Positions 55,366 through 63,866 of a stretch of DNA of 64,000 nucleotides are shown piece after piece (positions within the stretch are counted from its first letter, which is position 1; every line of letters begins with the position of its first letter). Both the position numbers and the translations under genes were made by a program. This DNA is from Hymenobacter perfusus. Its GTDB lineage: Bacteria > Bacteroidota > Bacteroidia > Cytophagales > Hymenobacteraceae. The notes under the pieces are model-generated. The model saw only the letters and a list, made by a program, of their open reading frames with translations, ran no database searches and was not told the DNA's origin. The stretch is from NCBI RefSeq assembly GCF_003944765.1, contig NZ_RWIU01000005.1, positions 248,001 to 312,000 of the forward strand, in the 5' to 3' direction.

Positions 55366-56319
55366 ATGCAACACCGTGAACTGGGCCGCTCCGGCCTGCA
55401 ACTTGCGCCGCTGGTTTTGGGCGGCAACGTCTTCGGCTGGACGGCCGACGAAGCCGCTTCCTTCCGCGTGCTCGACGCCTTTGTGGTCGGCGGCGGCAAT
55501 GCCATTGATACCGCCAACGTGTACTCGGCCTGGGCCCCCGGCCACCAGGGCGGCGAGTCGGAAACCGTACTGGGCAAGTGGCTGAAGCAGCGCGGCCGCC
55601 GCGACGATGTCCTCATCCTCACCAAAGTGGGCATGCAGATGGGCGATGGCACCAAGGGTCTGGCCAAAGACTACATCCGCCGCTCGGTGGAAGCCTCGCT
55701 CCAGCGCCTGCAGACCGACTATATCGACCTCTACCAGAGCCACCAGGACGATGAGACGCTGCCCGTGACCGAGCCGCTGGAAGCTTACGCCGAGCTGATC
55801 CGGGAAGGCAAGGTGCGCGCCATCGGGGCCAGCAACTTCTCGGCGGCCCGCCTGGGCGAGGCGCTGGCCGCCAGCGCGGCCCACGGCCTGCCGCGCTACG
55901 AAAGCCTGCAGCCCGAGTACAACCTCTACAACCGCGCCGATTTTGAGAAAGAGTTGCAGCCGCTGATTCTGGAGCACGGCCTGGGCGTGATTCCCTACTT
56001 CGGACTGGCCTCGGGTTTCCTCACGGGTAAGTACCGCACCGAGGCCGACCTCGCCAAAAGCATCCGCGGCAGCAGCATCGGCCCCAAATACCTCAACGAC
56101 CGGGGCCGCCGCATTCTGGCCGCTCTTGATGCCGTGGTGGCCCGCCACGCCGGCTCCTCGCCCGCCCAGGCAGCCCTGGCCTGGCTGATGGCCCAGCCCG
56201 GCCTCACCGGCCCCATTTCCAGCGCCACCACCCCCGGGCAGGTGACGGAGCTACTCAAAGCCATGCAGCTGCACCTCTCAGCCGATGATGTACAGGAGCT
56301 GAACCAGGCCAGCGCGTAG
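55366..56319 (+). CDS. Aldo/keto reductase
   Basis: 317 residues, the typical length. The catalytic tetrad can be traced: Asp and Tyr in AIDTANVYSAW, Lys in LILTKVGMQM and His in LYQSHQDDE. NADPH-binding elements are GASNFSAA and the C-terminal ISSATTPGQVTEL. It reduces carbonyls with NADPH; the natural substrate is unknown. It is transcribed away from the YdeI-like gene, with a palindrome and terminator downstream. Confidence 0.92.
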   Translation: MQHRELGRSGLQLAPLVLGGNVFGWTADEAASFRVLDAFVVGGGNAIDTANVYSAWAPGHQGGESETVLGKWLKQRGRRDDVLILTKVGMQMGDGTKGLAKDYIRRSVEASLQRLQTDYIDLYQSHQDDETLPVTEPLEAYAELIREGKVRAIGASNFSAARLGEALAASAAHGLPRYESLQPEYNLYNRADFEKELQPLILEHGLGVIPYFGLASGFLTGKYRTEADLAKSIRGSSIGPKYLNDRGRRILAALDAVVARHAGSSPAQAALAWLMAQPGLTGPISSATTPGQVTELLKAMQLHLSADDVQELNQASA

Positions 56320-56353
56320 TTCCGCCGCTGACTGCAGTTCGGCAGGCAGTAGC

Positions 56354-56428
56354 GCGAACTTTGCAGTCCGCGTCCCTAGGCCGTTATAACCAGCCGAACG
56401 GCGCGGGGACGCGAACTGCAAAGTTCGC
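56354..56428. repeat. Isolated palindromic element
   Basis: Arms 56354-56376 and 56406-56428 (23 bp, one mismatch, starting GCGAACTTTGCAGT) enclose a loop that itself can pair (GCCGTT with AACGGC). It follows the aldo/keto reductase gene. Confidence 0.8.
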
Positions 56429-56447
56429 CCTGCTGCTCATCTACACC

Positions 56448-56488
56448 TAAAAGCCTCCGGTAGCCGCATGTGCGGCCGGGGGCTTTTG
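56448..56488. terminator. Terminator-like hairpin
   Basis: AAAAGCCTCCGG pairs with CCGGGGGCTTTT around an inner hairpin CCGCATGTGCGG. It probably ends the aldo/keto reductase transcript after the palindrome. Confidence 0.7.
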
Positions 56489-56587
56489 GCTGCCCGGGCA
56501 ATGCCGGAGTTGGATTCTTTTCCGGCCGGCCGTTGGGTTGTCCGCCATCCGTCCGCATCTTGCCACTTCGCCCGCTGCTTTCCCCGC

Positions 56588-57085
56588 ATGATTATTCGCC
56601 CGGCTACCCGCTCCGATTTGCACGCCGTGTACCGCCTATGGTGTGAGCTGATGGATTCCCATCACGCCTACCACCCCATTTTCGGCTATCACCGCATGGC
56701 CGAGGTGGAGCTCAAGCAAGCCCTGCTCAGCCGCCTGCGGGAACCCTACACGCGGTTTTTCGTGGCCGAAACCCCCGACGGACTGGCGGGCCTGCTGATT
56801 GCTATGTACCAGATCGGCAACAACGGCATGCACTACAAGCGGCGCGGCTACATTGCCGAAACCATGGTGCGCCCGCCCTTCCGGCGGCTGGGCATCGGGC
56901 GGGAGCTGTTTGGGGCGGCCCGCGAGTGGCTGCTGCGCGAGGGAGCCGACCACCTGGAGCTGCAGGTGGCCGTGGCCAACGAGGTGGGCCACCGGTTCTG
57001 GGCGGCCATGGGCTTTGCCCCCACCACCTACCACCTGGTGCTGCCCCTGCTGCCCGCGCCCGGTCCCCACGACTGGCCCGATTAG
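56588..57085 (+). CDS. GNAT-family N-acetyltransferase
   Basis: 165 residues from the ATG at 56588 (IIRPATRSDLHAVYRLW is the usual GNAT start; the longer upstream frame lacks this logic). The acetyl-CoA-binding motif is VRPPFRRLGIGRELF, followed by AREWLLREGADHLELQVA and HRFWAAMGFA. It transfers an acetyl group from acetyl-CoA to an amine; the acceptor is unknown. It is about 100 bp upstream of the DUF421 gene on the same strand. Confidence 0.9.
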   Translation: MIIRPATRSDLHAVYRLWCELMDSHHAYHPIFGYHRMAEVELKQALLSRLREPYTRFFVAETPDGLAGLLIAMYQIGNNGMHYKRRGYIAETMVRPPFRRLGIGRELFGAAREWLLREGADHLELQVAVANEVGHRFWAAMGFAPTTYHLVLPLLPAPGPHDWPD

Positions 57086-57184
57086 GCCCCGGATAGGCGG
57101 CCGGCGACGCCCGCGCCCAACTCCCGCGCCCGCCCTGCGTTAGACCGGCTACCCGTTCCTCCGTTCGTTAGCCGCTCCCTGCTT

Positions 57185-57898
57185 ATGTTTCTTGCCGCCG
57201 CTATCCAGCCCTTCGACTGGAACCGGATTCTGTTTTCCGACGAAGCCCCGCCGCTGTTTCTGCTGGAAGTGGTGCTGCGCTGCGTGCTGACCTACCTGAT
57301 GATCATCGGGGCATTGCGCGTGACGGGCCGGCGCGGGGTACGGCAGCTGTCCATCTTCGAGCTGAGCATCATCCTGGCCCTGGGCTCCGCCGCCGGCGAC
57401 GCCATGCTTTACCACGATACTCCGCTGCTGCATGCGGCCGTGGTGTTCGGGGTGGTATCGGGGCTGTACCTGCTGTTTAACCGCCTCACCGAGCGGTTCC
57501 CAAAGTTCTCTGACTGGCTGGAAGGCGCGCCGGTACTGTTGGTGGAAGACGGCGAAATCAACCTGCCCAACTTTACCCGGCAGAACCTCACCCAGAAGGA
57601 GCTGTTCGGGGAGCTGCGGCTGCGGCAGGTGGAGCACCTGGGCCAGGTCCGCCGCGCCTACATTGAGGCCACCGGCGAGGTCAGCATCTATTTCTTTGCC
57701 GATGAGGACGTGCGGCCCGGCCTGCCCATTCTGCCCGAGCGCAAGGCCGACAAGCGCCACCGCGTGGAGCAGGCCGGTACCTACGCCTGCGCCTGCTGCG
57801 GCCACGTGCAACCCATTGCCAAAGGCGAGCAGGCGCAGTGTACCAGCTGCCACGAGGGCGTCTGGATTCCGGCCTGCGACGCCCGGCGGATTGCGTAG
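57185..57898 (+). CDS. DUF421 (YetF-type) membrane protein with Cys-rich tail
   Basis: 237 residues. Three N-terminal membrane segments and the conserved GRRGVRQLSIFELSIILALG and GAPVLLVEDGEI are characteristic of DUF421. The family's cytoplasmic domain spans about 100-190. The last ~50 residues add two Cys pairs, CACCGHVQP and CTSCHEGVW, which could bind zinc and are not part of the domain as I know it. Function of the family is unsettled. Confidence 0.85.
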   Translation: MFLAAAIQPFDWNRILFSDEAPPLFLLEVVLRCVLTYLMIIGALRVTGRRGVRQLSIFELSIILALGSAAGDAMLYHDTPLLHAAVVFGVVSGLYLLFNRLTERFPKFSDWLEGAPVLLVEDGEINLPNFTRQNLTQKELFGELRLRQVEHLGQVRRAYIEATGEVSIYFFADEDVRPGLPILPERKADKRHRVEQAGTYACACCGHVQPIAKGEQAQCTSCHEGVWIPACDARRIA

Positions 57899-57910
57899 GC
57901 CGGCCCCACG

Positions 57911-59086
57911 CTATTTCTCCGCGTAGTTGTACGGCACGTAGTTTTCCCACTGCCAGGGCGTGGCCGTATCGCCGAGCAGCTGCGCCAGGAGCGGCCGGAA
58001 GATTTTGTCGGCATTGGCGCTGTTGCTTAGCAGAAGCAGGGCTTTTTTCTGTTGGGGAAAAACCACGCTGTGGTTTTCCCAGCCGTCGTCGTGGCCCTCC
58101 TTAAAGTAAGCCGGCCCGTAAGGGGTCTGAAAAACGCCCCAGCCCAGCCCGTAGGCCAGCTGCACTGTGCGGTTGCTATCCGGCGCGGCCACCGTGGCCA
58201 GCGGCCCGAACTGCGCCCGGAAGGGAATCCGGATCTGGGGGCGGGTCATTTCGGCCAGGGCGGCGGGCGGCAGCACCCGGCCCTGCATGAGGGCGGCCAG
58301 AAACGCGGCGTAGTCGGCGGGGGTGGTTTCGAGCGAGCCGGCGGCCTGGGCGGTGTGGCGGTGGCGCTTTTCCAGCGGTTGGCCCTGCTCGTCGTAGCCC
58401 AGCGCGTAGTTGGCCTCGAAGGCCGGCTGCCACACGTAGCTGGTGCGCGTGAGCCCCAACGGCTGCCACAACCGTTCTTCGCTGAGTTGCAGCAAAGGTT
58501 TGCCGGCAATGGTTTCCACCACCACTTGTAGCAGCTGCAGGCCCTCGCCGGAGTAGCCATAGCGCGCCCCGGGCTCGAATTTGAACCGCAGTTTTTTATC
58601 GGGCTCAATCCAGCGCCAGTTGGGCAGGCCGGTGGTGTGGCTGAGCACCATGCGGGCCGTGAGCCGGCGCCACCGCTCATCACCGGCCAAGTCCTGCCAG
58701 CCGGGCAGTTCCGGAATCGGCCGGCCCAAGTACTCGTGCAGCGGCTTGTCGAGGTTGAGCTGCCCGGTCTGCACCAGCTGCATCACCAGGCAGGCAAACA
58801 CGGCCTTGCTCAGGGAGGCCCCGTACATAGCCGTGCCGGGCTCCAACGGAGCTTTTTCGGCCACGTTGCGGTAACCGAAGGTACGCAGGTAGCGCACTTG
58901 GTTGTTTTCCAGCAGGGCCACCGCCAGCCCCGTCACGCGGGCCGAATCCAAGAGCTGCCGTACGGTGCGGTCCACGTCGGCGGGGCGGAGCGTACGGCCA
59001 TCGAGGGTGTGAAACGGCCGGGCCGGCTGGGCCGCCAGGGGCTGGGTGGCCGCCCAAAATCCCGCAAGGAAGAGAAGTGCTTTCAT
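57911..59086 (-). CDS. Secreted S12-type serine hydrolase (beta-lactamase-like)
   Basis: 391 residues with signal peptide 1-20. The SxxK motif is Ser91-Leu-Ser-Lys94 (MYGASLSKAVFACLVMQL region). The second motif is YSG in GYSGEGLQLL, and a third possible site is EGHDDGWENHSVVF near the C-terminus. Such proteins are usually peptidases or esterases acting on cell-wall or D-amino-acid substrates. It is the third S12-type domain in the window (with the GH3 fusion and the gene at 47893). It is divergent from the VOC protein gene. Confidence 0.87.
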   Translation of the reverse strand: MKALLFLAGFWAATQPLAAQPARPFHTLDGRTLRPADVDRTVRQLLDSARVTGLAVALLENNQVRYLRTFGYRNVAEKAPLEPGTAMYGASLSKAVFACLVMQLVQTGQLNLDKPLHEYLGRPIPELPGWQDLAGDERWRRLTARMVLSHTTGLPNWRWIEPDKKLRFKFEPGARYGYSGEGLQLLQVVVETIAGKPLLQLSEERLWQPLGLTRTSYVWQPAFEANYALGYDEQGQPLEKRHRHTAQAAGSLETTPADYAAFLAALMQGRVLPPAALAEMTRPQIRIPFRAQFGPLATVAAPDSNRTVQLAYGLGWGVFQTPYGPAYFKEGHDDGWENHSVVFPQQKKALLLLSNSANADKIFRPLLAQLLGDTATPWQWENYVPYNYAEK

Positions 59087-59161
59087 ACTGCCCGAGCTGG
59101 TTAGTTACCGGACGAAGGAAAGATTTTCCGGCGATATTGCTCGCTGAACTTTCCGCGCCTT

Positions 59162-59551
59162 ATGCTCCCGTTGCTGCACATCCACCACCTGGCTATCATC
59201 GGCTCCGATTACGCCCGCTCCAAACGCTTCTACACCGAGGTACTGGGCCTGCGCGTCCTGCGCGAAGTGTACCGCGAAACCCGGCAGTCGTGGAAGCTGG
59301 ATCTGGCCCTGGGCGAGCAGTACGTTATCGAGCTATTTTCGTTCCCCGAGCCGCCGCCGCGCCTCACCCGCCCTGAAGCCGCCGGCCTGCGCCACTTCGC
59401 CTTTGCCGTCTCAGATATCGAGGCCACCGTGCGCCACCTCACCACCCACGGCGTGGCCTCGGAGCCCATCCGCACGGATGAATTTACGGGCCGCCGCTTC
59501 ACCTTCATCGAAGACCCCGACGGGCTGCCGCTGGAGTTTTATGAGGTGTAA
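59162..59551 (+). CDS. VOC-family metalloprotein (GloA2/YaeR-like)
   Basis: 129 residues of the glyoxalase I / YaeR subgroup: HIHHLAIIGSDYARSKRFYT, YVIELFSFPEPP, LRHFAFAVSDIEAT and IEDPDGLPLEFYEV. The two His and two Glu metal-ligand positions of the fold are present (His near 8, Glu near 59, His near 80, Glu near 126). It probably binds a divalent metal; the reaction is unknown, as for YaeR. Confidence 0.9.
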   Translation: MLPLLHIHHLAIIGSDYARSKRFYTEVLGLRVLREVYRETRQSWKLDLALGEQYVIELFSFPEPPPRLTRPEAAGLRHFAFAVSDIEATVRHLTTHGVASEPIRTDEFTGRRFTFIEDPDGLPLEFYEV

Positions 59552-59606
59552 CTGACCGCAAAGTTTACAGAACGATACCCGACCAGCTTGCGGAGCTTAC
59601 CGGCCG

Positions 59607-60254
59607 CTACTTCGGGGCCGCTGCCACCGTGAGCCGCCAGTAGGTCATGGCTCCCTGCCGCCCGCCCGGGTATTCTTCCCGCTTCAAATACAGCGTGTTG
59701 GCGTCCGTCCAGAACAGCTCCTCCGGCTCCCAGCTGGTGGGCCGCATTTCCCAGAGAGGCCGCAATACGCCCTGCTGCAGCCGGAAGATTTGCACGCTGT
59801 TCGGCTGCCCGCCGCCGTATTCCAGTCCCGGACACATAACAGCTATGCTCTGCTGACCGGGGGCGTACTCCGGCGACCCGTACAGTGTCAGCCGCCGGCC
59901 TTCCGGGCTGATGAGCCACCATTCGCCGGTTTCGCAGAAAGTCACCTCCACCACGTACCGCCGAAATCCGGGCAGAAAACCGTGATAGGTGTAGCGCGTA
60001 GCCGCATCTTCCGGAATATTCCTGGCAACAGTTTCCTCAATGGTAATGTCGCGGAAGGTCTAGGGGCCGGCGGTGGTCGGAATCACCAACTGCCCGTTGA
60101 GGGCCTTTACCGGGAACGTGGTCGGCACTTTTACCGACTGAGTCGTACGCTGGGCCTGGGCGTAGGTGGCGGCCGAAATCCGGTGGAACGTAACAGCAGC
60201 GGCCGGGGCAGAAGGAACCGGTAGCAGCGGAAGCAGGAGCGCGAGGAGTTGCAT
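59607..60254 (-). pseudogene. Secreted protein gene interrupted by one in-frame amber codon
   Basis: A frame runs from the ATG at 60254 to the stop at 59607 (216 codons) with only one break, a TAG at 60062-60060 (codon 65). Before it is a signal peptide (MQLLALLLPLLPVPSAPAAA) and a short domain ending VIPTTAGP. After it the frame continues at once with TFRDITIEETVARNIPEDAA, YHGFLPGFRRYVVEVTFCET and LWEMRPTSWEPEELFWTDAN. AAG to TAG (Lys) is the simplest cause. I do not recognise the family. It could be a recent nonsense mutation or a sequencing error. If translation restarted at the internal GTG at 59954, the fragment would lack the signal peptide. Confidence 0.75.
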
Positions 60255-60382
60255 GGCCTAAAATACTGCCAAAATCTGTTCGGTTAGAATCGGCTGGTTC
60301 GTTCTTTTCCGGTTGGAAATCGTAGAACGGGCCGGTTCCGGCGGTTGGCCCATTGCCCGCCGCCCCCTACCTTGCCCCCGCT

Positions 60383-62284
60383 ATGCCCGATACCCCCGCA
60401 CCACTCCCCTACCTCATCATTGATTTCGACAGCACGTTTACCCAGGTGGAAGGCCTCGACGAGCTGGCCGACATTGCCCTCACCGGCCAGCCTAACCGCC
60501 AGGAAGTAGTAGCCGCCATCCGCGCCCTTACCGACCGGGGCATGAGCGGGGAGCTGAAGTTTTCGGAATCCTTGCGGGAACGGCTGGCGCTGCTGCCGGC
60601 CCGCCGCGAACATATTGCGCTGCTGGTGGAGCGGCTGAAGGGCAAGGTGTCGGAGAGTATCCGGCGCAACCGGGGCTTCTTCGAGCAGTTTCCGGGCCGG
60701 GTGTACATTGTCAGCAGCGGCTTCCGCGAGTTCATTGAGCCGGTGGTGGCTGAGTTCGGCATCACCCCGGAATTTGTGCTGGCCAACACCTTCACCTTCG
60801 ACGCCGAGGGCCGCATTACGGGCTTCGACGCCACCAACCCGCTCAGCCAGGACGGCGGCAAAATCCGGCAGCTCCAGCTGCTCGACCTGCATGGCCCCGT
60901 GTACGCCCTCGGCGACGGCTACACCGACTACCAGATCCGCGAGGCCGGCCTCGCGGACCGTTTCTACGCCTTCACCGAAAACGTGACCCGCGACGCCGTG
61001 GTGGCGCGCGCCGATGAAGTGCTGCCCTCTTTCGACGAATTCCTCTACCAGAACAAGCTCCCGATGACCCTCTCGTATCCCAAGAACCGCATCAAAGTCC
61101 TCCTCCTCGAAAACCCCGACCCGCGCGCCGCCGAGCTGTTCCGCCAGGAAGGCTACCAGGTGGATACCGTGCCCGGCGGCCTCGACGAGGACGAGCTGGC
61201 CGCCCGCATCGAGGGCGTGAGCATTTTGGGCATCCGCAGCAAAACCCAGGTGACGGCCAAGGTGCTGGAAGCCGCCAACCGCCTCATGGCCGTGGGCGCG
61301 TTCTGCATCGGCACCAACCAGATTGACTTGGTGGGCTGCATGAAAAAGGGCGTGCCGGTGTTCAACGCGCCGTTTAGTAACACCCGCTCGGTGGTGGAAC
61401 TGGCTTTGGGCGAAATCATCATGCTCGCCCGCCGCATCCCCGAAAAAAACCCCAAAATGCACCGCGGCGAGTGGGATAAGTCGGCCGGGGGCTCGTTTGA
61501 GGTGCGCGGCAAGAAGCTGGGCATCGTGGGCTACGGCAACATCGGGAGCCAGCTGTCGGTGGTGGCGGAGGCCATCGGCCTGCAGGTGCTCTACTACGAC
61601 GTGGCCGAGAAGCTGCAGCTGGGCAATGCCGTGAAGTGCCGCACCCTCGATGAGCTGCTCCAGCAGGCCGACATCGTGACCCTGCACGTGGATGGCCGCC
61701 AGGAAAACACGAACCTCATCGGCACCCGCGAGCTGGCCCTGATGAAGCCCGGCGCGCTGCTGCTCAACAACGCCCGCGGCCACGTGGTGGACGTGTCGGC
61801 CCTGGCCGCCGTACTCCGCTCGGGCCACCTGGGCGGGGCCGCCGTGGACGTGTTTCCGCATGAGCCCAAAACCAACCAGGAAAGCTTCGAGAGTGAGCTG
61901 CGCGGCCTGCCCAACGTGCTGCTCACGCCCCACATCGGGGGCAGCACGGCCGAGGCCCAGCGCAACATTGCCGAGTTCGTGCCCGAGCGGATTATGCAGT
62001 ACGTGAACACCGGCAACACCCAGCAGAGCGTCAATTTCCCCAACATTCAGCTGCCCGAGCAGCAGGCCCACCGCCTCATCCACATTCACCACAACGTGCC
62101 CGGCGTGCTGGCCCGCATCAACAACGTGCTGGCCCAGCACCACGTCAACATCCTGGGTCAGTACCTGAAAACCAACGAGCACATTGGCTACGTCATCACC
62201 GACATCGACAAGCAGTACGCCCCCGAAGTCATCCAAGCCCTGCGCGAGGTAGAGCATACCATCAAGTTCCGGGTGCTGTATTAG
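60383..62284 (+). CDS. Phosphoserine phosphatase-phosphoglycerate dehydrogenase fusion (SerB-SerA)
   Basis: 633 residues from the ATG at 60383. The N-terminal ~225 residues are a HAD phosphatase of SerB type: IIDFDSTFTQVEGLDELA with Asp14 and Asp16, VSSGFREF (motif II Ser), and GDGYTD with Asp178 and Asp182. Residues ~235-540 are a D-3-phosphoglycerate dehydrogenase (SNTRSVVELALGE, Rossmann GIVGYGNIGSQ near 376, catalytic-His region TPHIGGSTAEAQ near 517). A C-terminal ACT-like domain (about 555-633, HIHHNVPGVLARINNVLAQH) follows. It should combine the first and last steps of serine synthesis in one protein; SerC would supply the middle step. ACT domains often mediate serine feedback. Confidence 0.92.
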   Translation: MPDTPAPLPYLIIDFDSTFTQVEGLDELADIALTGQPNRQEVVAAIRALTDRGMSGELKFSESLRERLALLPARREHIALLVERLKGKVSESIRRNRGFFEQFPGRVYIVSSGFREFIEPVVAEFGITPEFVLANTFTFDAEGRITGFDATNPLSQDGGKIRQLQLLDLHGPVYALGDGYTDYQIREAGLADRFYAFTENVTRDAVVARADEVLPSFDEFLYQNKLPMTLSYPKNRIKVLLLENPDPRAAELFRQEGYQVDTVPGGLDEDELAARIEGVSILGIRSKTQVTAKVLEAANRLMAVGAFCIGTNQIDLVGCMKKGVPVFNAPFSNTRSVVELALGEIIMLARRIPEKNPKMHRGEWDKSAGGSFEVRGKKLGIVGYGNIGSQLSVVAEAIGLQVLYYDVAEKLQLGNAVKCRTLDELLQQADIVTLHVDGRQENTNLIGTRELALMKPGALLLNNARGHVVDVSALAAVLRSGHLGGAAVDVFPHEPKTNQESFESELRGLPNVLLTPHIGGSTAEAQRNIAEFVPERIMQYVNTGNTQQSVNFPNIQLPEQQAHRLIHIHHNVPGVLARINNVLAQHHVNILGQYLKTNEHIGYVITDIDKQYAPEVIQALREVEHTIKFRVLY

Positions 62285-62311
62285 CGGCTATTTTCCAGCG
62301 AATCAAGTTCG

Positions 62312-62454
62312 CCAAATGCCAACCGGCCGCCCCGAAGTAATTTCGGAGCGGCCGGTTGGCGTTTGGTTATGAGGGGTACCTAGCGGCGCACTACGCGCTG
62401 GGCGGTGCTGCCGGTGGCGGTGGTGAGGCGCAGCACGTACACGCCGGCTTTCAG
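62312..62454. repeat. 143-bp direct repeat, left copy
   Basis: About 95% identical (roughly seven differences) to 63724-63866, same orientation. It contains a terminator-like palindrome and the last ~24 codons of a T9SS protein gene on the minus strand. Confidence 0.9.
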
Positions 62455-62532
62455 TTGGCCTGTAGCAAATGACAATAGAAGAGTTGTCAGTACCTCATTA
62501 GCGTGTTCTTCTGAAAGACGTATTTTTGAGCT
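62380..62532 (-). pseudogene. C-terminal remnant of a T9SS sorting-domain gene
   Basis: The minus-strand frame ends in LKAGVYVLRLTTATGSTAQR and VVRR, identical in its last residues to the gene at 63792. It stays open upstream to a stop at 62533-62535, giving 51 codons with no start or signal. The part beyond the direct repeat is AT-richer but still reads like a sorting domain (LLLSFATGQLKAG). Confidence 0.6.
62521..62528 (+). promoter_or_regulatory. Putative -7 element for the macro-domain gene
   Basis: TATTTTTG matches TAnnTTTG exactly, 37 bases before the ATG at 62565. No good -33 element is visible. Confidence 0.4.
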
Positions 62533-62564
62533 TCAGTGGATTTAGCTATTCAAGACTCTCTTCT

Positions 62565-63158
62565 ATGCAAAAACTCCTTTTAGTCGACCCCAATACTGAA
62601 TTGTGTAATGCTTGGCAACAGGCTTTTGCCCATTATCCTGAAGTCGAAATAATTAACAGCCGCTTTGAACAGATACCGAACTTTGATTGCATTGTCAGCA
62701 CGGCCAATTCTTTCGGGCTCATGGACGGCGGGGTTGATTTGGCCATTACCCGCTTTTTTGGTCCTGAGCTTCAGGTACGGATACAGAACTATATTATAGC
62801 CCATTACACCGGTGAACAGCCTGTTGGCACTAGCTTCATCATTGAAACTACTCATCCCCGGCACCCATATGTGGCACACACTCCCACCATGCGCGTGCCC
62901 ATGCCCATACATGCTACGGATAATGTGTACTTGGCTATGAAAGCCTTACTTGAGGCTGTTACCGCTTTTAATGCTCTACAGAAGCGTATCCAAGTAGTTG
63001 CGTGTCCGGGTCTAGGTACTGCAACGGGCCGAATGCCCGTGGAAGAAGCTGCACGCCAAATGGCCTTGGCATACCGTTACTATCTAGATCCGCCTCAAGC
63101 TATTACATGGTCTTATGCAGCCGCACGAAACCGAGCTGTCATTGGTAGTACTGAATAA
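62565..63158 (+). CDS. Macro-domain protein
   Basis: 197 residues from the ATG at 62565. The ADP-ribose-binding signature is IVSTANSFGLMDGGVDLAIT (about 44-63), and the second glycine-rich loop is CPGLGTATGRMP (about 159). Macro domains bind ADP-ribose or remove it from proteins, nucleic acids or O-acetyl-ADP-ribose; some are antitoxins or phage-defence parts. GC and codon use are markedly lower than in the neighbours. With the next gene it forms a cassette enclosed by 143-bp direct repeats. No ADP-ribosyltransferase is visible beside it. Confidence 0.85.
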   Translation: MQKLLLVDPNTELCNAWQQAFAHYPEVEIINSRFEQIPNFDCIVSTANSFGLMDGGVDLAITRFFGPELQVRIQNYIIAHYTGEQPVGTSFIIETTHPRHPYVAHTPTMRVPMPIHATDNVYLAMKALLEAVTAFNALQKRIQVVACPGLGTATGRMPVEEAARQMALAYRYYLDPPQAITWSYAAARNRAVIGSTE

Positions 63159-63218
63159 AGTATACCCCATCGACTAATCAGTTAATACGTTTCATTACTC
63201 CGCTATTTTCCCACTACA

Positions 63219-63710
63219 ATGCTCTGTTTAGCTCTTTCTGCTGCTTTATCTGCTACTCCTGCACAGCTGCCTGCGTGGGCACAAACGGTTTGGCAACAAG
63301 CTCACCTTGACCGAACGTATGTACGCAGTACGTATATCCGGCCAAGCTTTCTGCAGGCTGATTTCAACGGTGACGGGAAACCGGACATAGCTATACCGGT
63401 AGCTCACCGCGCCTCTCCCAGCCGAGGACTGGTCATTTTCCACCAGGGTCAGAGCAAACCATCTATTCTGGATATGGAGGGCAAAGCAAGTACTGAGCCC
63501 CCAGAGGCTAGTTTCGATTGGGCCGGCCAATGGAAGCTCTATACCAAGCGCAGCACATTTGAGGTTACAACTGATAAAAATGGAGAGTTAAACGATACCA
63601 AAGTAGTGCCGCTCAAGTATCCTGCTATCGAGTTTATCAGTGATGAAAGCGGCCGTGGTATGCTCTATTGGACTGGGCGCGCCTACCGCTGGCTATACCA
63701 AAGCTGCTGA
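63219..63710 (+). CDS. Small secreted protein with FG-GAP/VCBS-like motif
   Basis: 163 residues. A short signal peptide (MLCLALSAALSATPA) precedes LQADFNGDGKPDIAIPVAHR, which matches the DxNxDGxxD calcium-loop pattern of VCBS/FG-GAP repeats. Only one repeat is present. The rest (WKLYTKRSTFEVTTDKNGEL, LLYWTGRAYRWLYQ-like end) is unrecognised. GC is lower than in the surrounding chromosome, like the macro-domain gene. Function unknown. Confidence 0.7.
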   Translation: MLCLALSAALSATPAQLPAWAQTVWQQAHLDRTYVRSTYIRPSFLQADFNGDGKPDIAIPVAHRASPSRGLVIFHQGQSKPSILDMEGKASTEPPEASFDWAGQWKLYTKRSTFEVTTDKNGELNDTKVVPLKYPAIEFISDESGRGMLYWTGRAYRWLYQSC

Positions 63711-63723
63711 TATTCGCGCTTCC

Positions 63724-63866
63724 CCAAACGCCAACCGGCCGCCCCGAAACTACTTCGGGGCGGCCGGTTGGCGTTTGGTTATGAGGGGTACCTAGCGGCG
63801 CACTACGCGCTGGGCGGTGCTGCCGGTGGCGGTGGTCAGGCGCAGCACGTACACGCCGGCTTTCAG
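63724..63866. repeat. 143-bp direct repeat, right copy, with strong palindrome
   Basis: Right-hand partner of 62312-62454. Its outer part is a near-perfect 25-bp-arm palindrome (starting CCAAACGCCAACCGGCCGCC) that likely terminates the minus-strand T9SS gene. Confidence 0.9.

Noticed and set aside
60284..62257. Minus-strand open frame of 657 codons opposite the SerB-SerA gene
   Set aside because: Same codon-bias shadow; no recognisable motif, and the sense strand carries complete enzyme signatures.
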